A stretch of 64,000 nt of DNA from the NCBI RefSeq assembly GCF_016654115.1, contig NZ_JAEQAZ010000002.1:62001-126000 (forward strand), in the 5' to 3' direction. A model generated the notes under the pieces. That model was not told where the DNA came from. It ran no database searches and saw only the letters and a list, made by a program, of their open reading frames with translations. Shown here piece after piece: positions 59,040-64,000 of the stretch. Positions within the stretch are counted from its first letter, which is position 1; every line of letters begins with the position of its first letter. The translations under genes were made by a program, and so were the position numbers. This stretch comes from Streptomyces sp. MBT53. GTDB lineage: Bacteria > Actinomycetota > Actinomycetes > Streptomycetales > Streptomycetaceae.

Positions 59040-59774
59040 GTGACGACACCTCCCCCACCAGATCCGGACCCGGCGCCCGTCGACGTGGTCCTCCCCTGCC
59101 TCGACGAGGCCGAGGCCCTGCCCTGGGTACTGGCCCGCATTCCGCGGGGCTGGCGCGCGCTGGTCGTGGACAACGGGTCCACGGACGGTTCGGCGGCCCT
59201 CGCCCACAGCCTCGGCGCCACCGTCGTGCGCGAGGAGCGCCGCGGGTTCGGCGCCGCCTGCCACGCCGGGCTGCTGGCCGCCACCGCGGACATCGTGTGT
59301 TTCTGCGACTGCGACGCCTCGCTCGACCCGTCCCTGCTGGTGGACTTCGTGCGCGAGGTACGCGACGGCGAGGCCGATCTCGTGCTCGGGCGGCGCCGCC
59401 CGCAGGGGCGCGGGGCCTGGCCCGCGCACGCCCGGGCGGGCAACCTCGCACTGGCCCGGATGCTGCGCCGCCGCACCGGACTGCGGCTGCACGACCTGGG
59501 CCCGCTGCGGGCCGCCCGCCGCACGGAGCTGCTCGCCCTCGGCCTCACCGACCGCCGCAGCGGCTATCCGCTCCAGATGGTGGTGCGCGCCGCCGACGCC
59601 GGTCTGCGCGTCGCCGAGCACGACGTGCCGTATCTGCCGCGCACCGGCGCCTCCAAGGTCACCGGGACCTGGCGCGGCACCTGGCACGCGGTACGGGACA
59701 TGCGCCGGGTACTGGCCGAACCCGCGACAGCGCCGACAGCCGTCCCCTCACCTCAAGGAGCCCATTCCCGGTGA
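59040..59774 (+). CDS. GT2-family glycosyltransferase
   Basis: 244 residues from the GTG at 59040; a GTG three codons earlier is possible. GT-A fold: VDVVLPCLDEAEALPWVLAR at the N-terminus, ALVVDNGSTDGSAALA, then the metal site CFCDCDASLDPSLL in place of the usual DxD. DPM-synthase/polyprenyl-phosphate-sugar-synthase-like. Its stop overlaps the DUF2064 gene by 4 bp. First gene of a rightward run of coupled genes. Confidence 0.88.
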   Translation: MTTPPPPDPDPAPVDVVLPCLDEAEALPWVLARIPRGWRALVVDNGSTDGSAALAHSLGATVVREERRGFGAACHAGLLAATADIVCFCDCDASLDPSLLVDFVREVRDGEADLVLGRRRPQGRGAWPAHARAGNLALARMLRRRTGLRLHDLGPLRAARRTELLALGLTDRRSGYPLQMVVRAADAGLRVAEHDVPYLPRTGASKVTGTWRGTWHAVRDMRRVLAEPATAPTAVPSPQGAHSR

Positions 59775-60388
59775 CCACCCTTCTCGTCATCGCCAAGGAA
59801 CCGCGCCCAGGACGGGTGAAGACCCGGCTGACTCCGCCGTTCTCGCCCGAGGAGGCCGCCGCGCTCGCCGAGGCCTCGCTCGCCGACACCCTGCACGTAC
59901 TGCTGGCGACGCCCGCACGGCGCCGGGTGCTGGTGCTCGACGGAACGCCGGGCCCCTGGCTGCCGCCGGGCTTCGACGTCGTACCGCAGTGCGGAGGCGG
60001 GCTCGACGAACGGCTCGCCGCCGCCTTCGCGGGCTGTGACGGGCCCGCGCTGCTGATCGGCATGGACACCCCGCAGGTGACGCCCGCGCTCCTCACCGTC
60101 GACTTCGCCGACTGCGACGCGTACTTCGGCCCGGCCGAGGACGGCGGCTTCTGGGCGCTCGGCCTCGCCGACCCCGATCCGGCGCTCCTGCGGGGCGTAC
60201 CGATGTCGACACCGACCACCGGCGCCGTACAACGCGCCCGGCTGACCGCCGCGGGCCTGCGCGTCCGCGACCTTCCGCCTCTGCGGGACGTCGACACGGC
60301 GTACGACGCCGAGCTGGTCGCCGCCGAGGCGCCGGAGGGGCGGTTCGCGAGGGAACTGGCGCGGCTGAGGACGGGAGTCGGCAGGTGA
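59771..60388 (+). CDS. DUF2064/CofC-like nucleotidyl- or glycosyl-transferase
   Basis: 205 residues from the GTG at 59771. Nucleotide-binding GT-A fold: LVIAKEPRPGRVKTRLTPPF, then LLIGMDTPQVTPALL and FGPAEDGGFWALGL. The family (glycosyltransferase A-like, DUF2064) is found beside GT2 enzymes and methyltransferases, and some relatives are called arsenosugar or rSAM/selenodomain-associated transferases. Here it is coupled by 4-bp overlaps to the GT2 gene and the methyltransferase. Confidence 0.87.
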   Translation: MTTLLVIAKEPRPGRVKTRLTPPFSPEEAAALAEASLADTLHVLLATPARRRVLVLDGTPGPWLPPGFDVVPQCGGGLDERLAAAFAGCDGPALLIGMDTPQVTPALLTVDFADCDAYFGPAEDGGFWALGLADPDPALLRGVPMSTPTTGAVQRARLTAAGLRVRDLPPLRDVDTAYDAELVAAEAPEGRFARELARLRTGVGR

Positions 60389-61218
60389 GGGCGGCGCGTC
60401 CGGTGCCGACCGGTGAGGGCGCGCGCCCCGTAACCACCCTCGTCGACTGTGCGCCCTCGGACTCCCCCGCACGCCCCTGGTCCGCCGACCCGTACACCGA
60501 CGCCCTGCGCACCGGTCGCGGCCCGCTCTTCCTCCGCCGTACCGACGGCTGGCTGCTGCCCCTGGAGGTGGAGCGCTGGTGCGCGGAGGCGGACGCGGCG
60601 GACCGGGAGGTGCTGCGCCGGTGCGAGGGGGCCGTGCTCGACGTGGGCTGCGGGCCTGGGCGGCTCGTCGCGGCGCTCGCCGCGCAGGGGCGGCCGGTGC
60701 TGGGCATCGACGTCAGCGATGCCGCCGTCGCGCACACCGTCCGGCTGGGCGGGCAGGCACTGCGCCGGTCCGTCTTCGAAGCCGTCCCCGGCGAGGGCCG
60801 CTGGGACACCGCCCTCCTCATCGACGGCAACGTCGGCATCGGCGGCGACCCGCACGCCCTGCTGCGGCGGATGTCCCAACTCCTCGCCGATAAAGGGCTG
60901 TTGATTGTCGAGACCGCTCCGGTCGACGTCGACGAACGGGTACGGGTGCGGGTCGCCGACGGCCGTGGAGCCTCCGGTACGTCCTTCCCGTGGGCCCGTC
61001 TCGGCACCCCGGCCCTGTTGCGCCACGCCGGCTGGGCCGGGTGGCGCCCGGAGGGTCAGTGGACGGCCGACGACCGCTCCTTCCTCGCCCTGCGCAACCG
61101 CAGCAGCCGCAGCGACCGCAGGACGAGCAGCACGGCCGAACCGCCGAACAGCGCCGCCGTGACCAACAGCCAGCGGGACAGGAACCCGTCGCCGGAGAGC
61201 GTGGTGGCGGACCTGTAG
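60385..61218 (+). CDS. SAM-dependent methyltransferase with run-on tail
   Basis: 277 residues from the GTG at 60385. Motif I AVLDVGCGPGRLVAALAAQG (about 90-109), GIDVSDAAVAHTV next, then DTALLIDGNVGIGGDPHALL. The conserved domain ends near residue 229 (RSFLALRN). The last 48 residues are Ser/Arg/Asn-rich and lie antisense to the convergent membrane-protein gene, so they are probably an accidental extension. Third gene of the coupled run. Confidence 0.85.
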   Translation: MRAARPVPTGEGARPVTTLVDCAPSDSPARPWSADPYTDALRTGRGPLFLRRTDGWLLPLEVERWCAEADAADREVLRRCEGAVLDVGCGPGRLVAALAAQGRPVLGIDVSDAAVAHTVRLGGQALRRSVFEAVPGEGRWDTALLIDGNVGIGGDPHALLRRMSQLLADKGLLIVETAPVDVDERVRVRVADGRGASGTSFPWARLGTPALLRHAGWAGWRPEGQWTADDRSFLALRNRSSRSDRRTSSTAEPPNSAAVTNSQRDRNPSPESVVADL

Positions 61219-61541
61219 CGGTCCGCGACCTCCCCGCTGATCAGCGGGAACCACACCAGCAGCAGAAGACCGGAGAGCAGCGCCGGGACCCGGACGTACC
61301 TCGTCCACTCCCGGTGTCCTGCGGCGCCCAGCACCCGTGCGAGAGCCTTGTCCGCGCCCGCGTACAACGGCACCAGCACCAGGTCGTGCAGCACCGCCGC
61401 GCCCACCAACCACAGGGCCACCCCGAACCAGTCGTCCGCGAGCAGCCGCACCCCCGCATAAGCCGCGAGCGCGAACGAGCAGGCCAGCAGAAGGAGTTGC
61501 AGCGGGCTGCCGAGGGACGGCCTCCTGAACGGAACGCGCAT
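61056..61541 (-). CDS. Small integral membrane protein coupled to the molybdopterin oxidoreductase
   Basis: 161 residues from the ATG at 61541, which touches the oxidoreductase stop (TGATG). About four hydrophobic segments: LQLLLLACSFALAAYAGVRL, FGVALWLVGAAVLHDLVLVP, VPALLSGLLLLVWFPLISG, WLLVTAALFGGSAVLLVLRS. Very basic C-terminus (LRLLRLRRARKERSS). No known family recognised. Coupling suggests it works with the oxidoreductase. Confidence 0.75.
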   Translation of the reverse strand: MRVPFRRPSLGSPLQLLLLACSFALAAYAGVRLLADDWFGVALWLVGAAVLHDLVLVPLYAGADKALARVLGAAGHREWTRYVRVPALLSGLLLLVWFPLISGEVADRYRSATTLSGDGFLSRWLLVTAALFGGSAVLLVLRSLRLLRLRRARKERSSAVH

Positions 61542-62779
61542 CACAGGTCTCCGAAGGTCATACGGGCCACCCATTTGGTGTTGAGCACGCCGGGTGCCGC
61601 GGGGACGATCACGCGGGCGGGGTAGCCGTGGTCGGGGGTGAGGTCCGCGCCGTTGACGAACAGGGCGAGCAGCGAGCGCGGGTCGCGGACCTGGTTGTCG
61701 CGCAGGGCGGACCGGCGGAACGCCCCGTGCCGTTGCAGGGACTCCACCAGGACGTCGGGGGCGGTGTCGGTGTCGTAGCCGACGAGTGCCGCGAGATCCC
61801 GCAGCCGTACGCCTCGCCACCACTGGTCGGAGGTCGACCAGCCCTCCACGCAGGCGATGGGCAACGCGGCGCTGTGCAGCGGGAGTTGGAGCAGTGCGGC
61901 GCGGTCCAGCCTGACCGTGCGGCCGTTGCCCTCGACGACCAGTCGCCACGCGTCCTCGGACGTCTCCCTGGCGTCGATGCCGACCGCCGTCGCCGTCTTG
62001 TTGATCTGGAAGGCGCCGGGTCCTGAGCCCGGTTCGGGTCCGCCGTGCGGTGCGAAGAGGGCGGTCTCCCGCAGTGGTCCGTCGAAGCCTCGGCCCACTG
62101 TCGTGCCGAACAGCAGCAGCGATCCGCCGCCGACCACGCCGAGGGCACCACGTCGCGAGACGGTGCGTTCGGCGGGGTTCGGGGACACCAACTCACCTTC
62201 CTCTGCCGGGTGTTCGCCCCTGATGTGGCGCAGGTTGCGCAGGGCCGCCGGTGTCTTCAGGACGGCGTGGGCGAGGAAGGCGGCGAAGAAGACCCAGGCG
62301 CCGTAGAAGTGCAGGGGGTAGAAGGAGCCGGGGAAGACGTAGTCGAGCTGGACGTTGAGGACGCCCGTGGTGAACTCGAACAGGCCGCCGCCCACGAGGA
62401 GCAGCAGCGAGAGGCGTTCCAGCGCGTGGGTGAGGGAGCGGGCCGGCGGCAGGGCGAAGAGCTTGGGGACGACCGACCACAGCTTCGCCAGCAGGACGGG
62501 GATCAGTGCGATGCCGAGGGTGACGTGCGTGCCCTGGGTGAGGCGGTACAGCCAGGACGGGTCGGTCGGCCAGGCGAAGAGATAGAAGCCCAGGAGGCCC
62601 TTGTCGGGGGTCTGGTCGTTCACCGGCGAGAGGTCCGGGTTGTAGGCCGCGTACGACAGCAGACCCGTCACGAACAGCACGGTGATCCCGACGAGCAGCA
62701 CGATGCCCAGCACTGAGGTGAACCAGGGGCCGCGCAGCGGGCTGCGCCAGAAGGCGGGCGAGGAGGGGGAGCGTGGCAT
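61541..62779 (-). CDS. Membrane-anchored molybdopterin-dependent oxidoreductase
   Basis: 412 residues from the ATG at 62779. N-terminal cytochrome b561-like part with about four helices and His residues (THVTLGIALIPVLLAKLW; YPLHFYGAWVFFAAFLAHAV), then a Tat-like SRRGALGVVGGGSLLL, then a sulfite-oxidase-type molybdopterin domain with the Mo-binding Cys in PIACVEGWSTSDQWW. This is a fusion of a redox anchor with a SUOX-fold catalytic domain, found in actinobacteria. Divergent from the glycosyltransferase at 62893; substrate unknown. Confidence 0.87.
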   Translation of the reverse strand: MPRSPSSPAFWRSPLRGPWFTSVLGIVLLVGITVLFVTGLLSYAAYNPDLSPVNDQTPDKGLLGFYLFAWPTDPSWLYRLTQGTHVTLGIALIPVLLAKLWSVVPKLFALPPARSLTHALERLSLLLLVGGGLFEFTTGVLNVQLDYVFPGSFYPLHFYGAWVFFAAFLAHAVLKTPAALRNLRHIRGEHPAEEGELVSPNPAERTVSRRGALGVVGGGSLLLFGTTVGRGFDGPLRETALFAPHGGPEPGSGPGAFQINKTATAVGIDARETSEDAWRLVVEGNGRTVRLDRAALLQLPLHSAALPIACVEGWSTSDQWWRGVRLRDLAALVGYDTDTAPDVLVESLQRHGAFRRSALRDNQVRDPRSLLALFVNGADLTPDHGYPARVIVPAAPGVLNTKWVARMTFGDL

Positions 62780-62892
62780 GCCCCGACCGTAGGCCGGGGA
62801 CACCCCCCGAACGGGTTCGCAAACCATGACGAAACCCTGACGTCTGCCTCGGCGGCGGCTCCGCAGGACGCACCCCGACCTAGCGTGTCGAT

Positions 62893-64000
62893 GTGAACCG
62901 CGATCTTCTCGTCGACCGCGAGCGCCACCACGGCGCCCGCCCCGCCGACCGTCCCCATGACGCTCCGGGCGACCGCCCGCGCGACCGCGTCCGCGATCTG
63001 TCGGCCGCCCTCGCCGCCGCCCTGCTCGTCCTGGTGGCGGTGCTCGTCGGCACCGCGATCCAGGACCGCCACCACTCGCTCTTCGTCGCCTGGCCGCCCG
63101 TGTTCGCCCAATGGGAACCGCACGTCGGTCCCGGCACCCCGGCGGCGCTCGCCGTCGCGGTCGCCGTGGTGGCCTACGGTCCCGTGCTCGCCGCCCAACT
63201 GCCATGGCGGGCCCTGCTGTTCAGCGCCTGGGGCACCGCCATGGCGTGGACGTTCTCGCTGGCCCTGGTCGACGGCTGGCAGCGAGGCATCGCGGGACGG
63301 CTGACGACCACGAACGAGTACCTGACGGTCATCGGCCGCTTCCACGACATCCCCGCCACCCTGCGCGACTTCACCCACCACATCCTCAGCCACTCCCCCG
63401 CACCCTGGCCCGCGCACATCGCCGGGCATCCCCCGGCGGCCACCGTCACCTTCGTCCTCCTGGACCGGATCGGGCTGGGCGGCGGGGCCTGGGCGGGCGT
63501 CTGGTGCATCACCGTCGGGGCGACTGCGGGCGCGGCGGTCCTCGTCGCCGTGCGCGTGCTCGCCGGTGAGCAACTCGCCCGCCGCGCCGCCCCGTTCCTC
63601 GTCCTCGCCCCGGCCGCCGTGTGGGTGGGCACCTCGGCGGACGGCTACTTCGCGGCGGTCGCCGCCTGGGCCGTCGCGTTCCTCGCCCTCGCGGTGACCG
63701 GACACCGGCCGCGCTCGACCGGTTTCGCCGCCGGGCTGTTCCTCGGCCTCACCGCGTATCTGTCGTACGGGCTGACGCTGTTCGCGGTGATCGCGGGCGC
63801 CGCACTGCTGCTCGGGCAGCGGCGGCTCCGCCCGCTCCCGTACGTCGTCGCCGGACTCGTCGTCGTACCAGTGGTGTTCACGCTGCTGGGCTTCAACTGG
63901 TGGGAGGCGTACCGCCTGTTGATTACCCGCTACTACGAAGGGGTCGGCGGGACCCGGCCGTACGGCTACTGGGTGTGGGCCAACCTGGCCTGCACCGTGC
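62893..64000 (+). CDS. Polytopic membrane glycosyltransferase-like protein (3' end outside the window)
   Basis: 369 residues visible from the GTG at 62893; no stop before the end of the window. A hydrophilic Arg/Asp-rich start (RDLLVDRERHHGARPAD) precedes at least eight membrane helices. The first large outside loop has RFHDIPATLRDFTHHILSHS and then WPAHIAGHPPAATVTFVLLD; the PxHxxGHPP part resembles the HPP-type motif of GT-C/dolichyl-mannose-like glycosyltransferases of actinobacteria. Probably transfers a polyprenyl-phosphate sugar made by the nearby GT2 enzyme. Confidence 0.75.
   Translation, partial: MNRDLLVDRERHHGARPADRPHDAPGDRPRDRVRDLSAALAAALLVLVAVLVGTAIQDRHHSLFVAWPPVFAQWEPHVGPGTPAALAVAVAVVAYGPVLAAQLPWRALLFSAWGTAMAWTFSLALVDGWQRGIAGRLTTTNEYLTVIGRFHDIPATLRDFTHHILSHSPAPWPAHIAGHPPAATVTFVLLDRIGLGGGAWAGVWCITVGATAGAAVLVAVRVLAGEQLARRAAPFLVLAPAAVWVGTSADGYFAAVAAWAVAFLALAVTGHRPRSTGFAAGLFLGLTAYLSYGLTLFAVIAGAALLLGQRRLRPLPYVVAGLVVVPVVFTLLGFNWWEAYRLLITRYYEGVGGTRPYGYWVWANLACTV

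Overview
The window is high-GC actinobacterial chromosome and reads as Streptomyces. Third codon positions are almost all G or C, GTG starts are common, many genes overlap by 4 bp (ATGA or GTGA), and several proteins carry twin-arginine signals. Two copies of a dispersed intergenic repeat of the type common in Streptomyces are also present. I see no rRNA, tRNA, CRISPR array, transposase or phage gene.

Layout. 1-11000: mixed accessory genes: the start of a glycosyltransferase, a DGPF-protein/ECF sigma pair, an MFS exporter with an HxlR regulator, cyanase, two alpha/beta hydrolases, a methyltransferase with a PadR regulator, an NTF2-like protein and a Tat-exported beta-helix protein. 11009-23070: a compact divergent catabolic cluster with FAD monooxygenase, extradiol-type VOC dioxygenase, two FAH-family hydrolases, an ACMSD-like amidohydrolase, a cyclase-family hydrolase, a BBE-like oxidase, a HisD-family dehydrogenase, SDRs and a LysR regulator. 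I do not recognise it as a characterised pathway. 23100-29778: a MarR/quinone-oxidoreductase divergon with tandem 16-bp repeats, a second ECF sigma/DGPF module that includes a DGPF-SnoaL fusion, and an MFS-VOC-SDR operon. 29946-35984: a methyltransferase, a short second-type Rho factor behind a C-rich leader, a D,D-carboxypeptidase and two membrane mannosyltransferase-like proteins.

36109-41828 is a run of five genes on one strand that forms an asparagine/glutamine utilisation unit: GntR regulator, amino-acid permease, asparaginase, aspartate ammonia-lyase and glutaminase. Together they would import Asn, deamidate it to Asp, and split Asp to fumarate and ammonia. 41947-44081 holds UppP, with a clear intrinsic terminator, and a CrcB-DUF190-CrcB fluoride-export operon. 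44246-50233 holds an SMP-30 lactonase-like protein, a YihY membrane protein, an ArsR regulator, a GH42 beta-galactosidase with decayed copies of its own 3' end beside it, and a LacI regulator with a CebR-like operator. 50283-53598 holds a secreted DUF11-like protein, a small membrane protein and an apolipoprotein N-acyltransferase. 53736-58925 holds two two-component systems flanking an epimerase. 59040-64000 holds a glycosyltransferase/DUF2064/methyltransferase/molybdopterin-oxidoreductase/membrane-glycosyltransferase cluster, probably for an envelope glycoconjugate.

The best candidates for new biology are the divergent aromatic-type catabolic cluster with two matching palindromes, the reduced Rho paralogue that has lost its RNA-stacking aromatics, the DGPF-SnoaL fusion in an ECF module, and the decayed GH42 tails. 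All functional statements are homology judgements made by eye; no searches were run.
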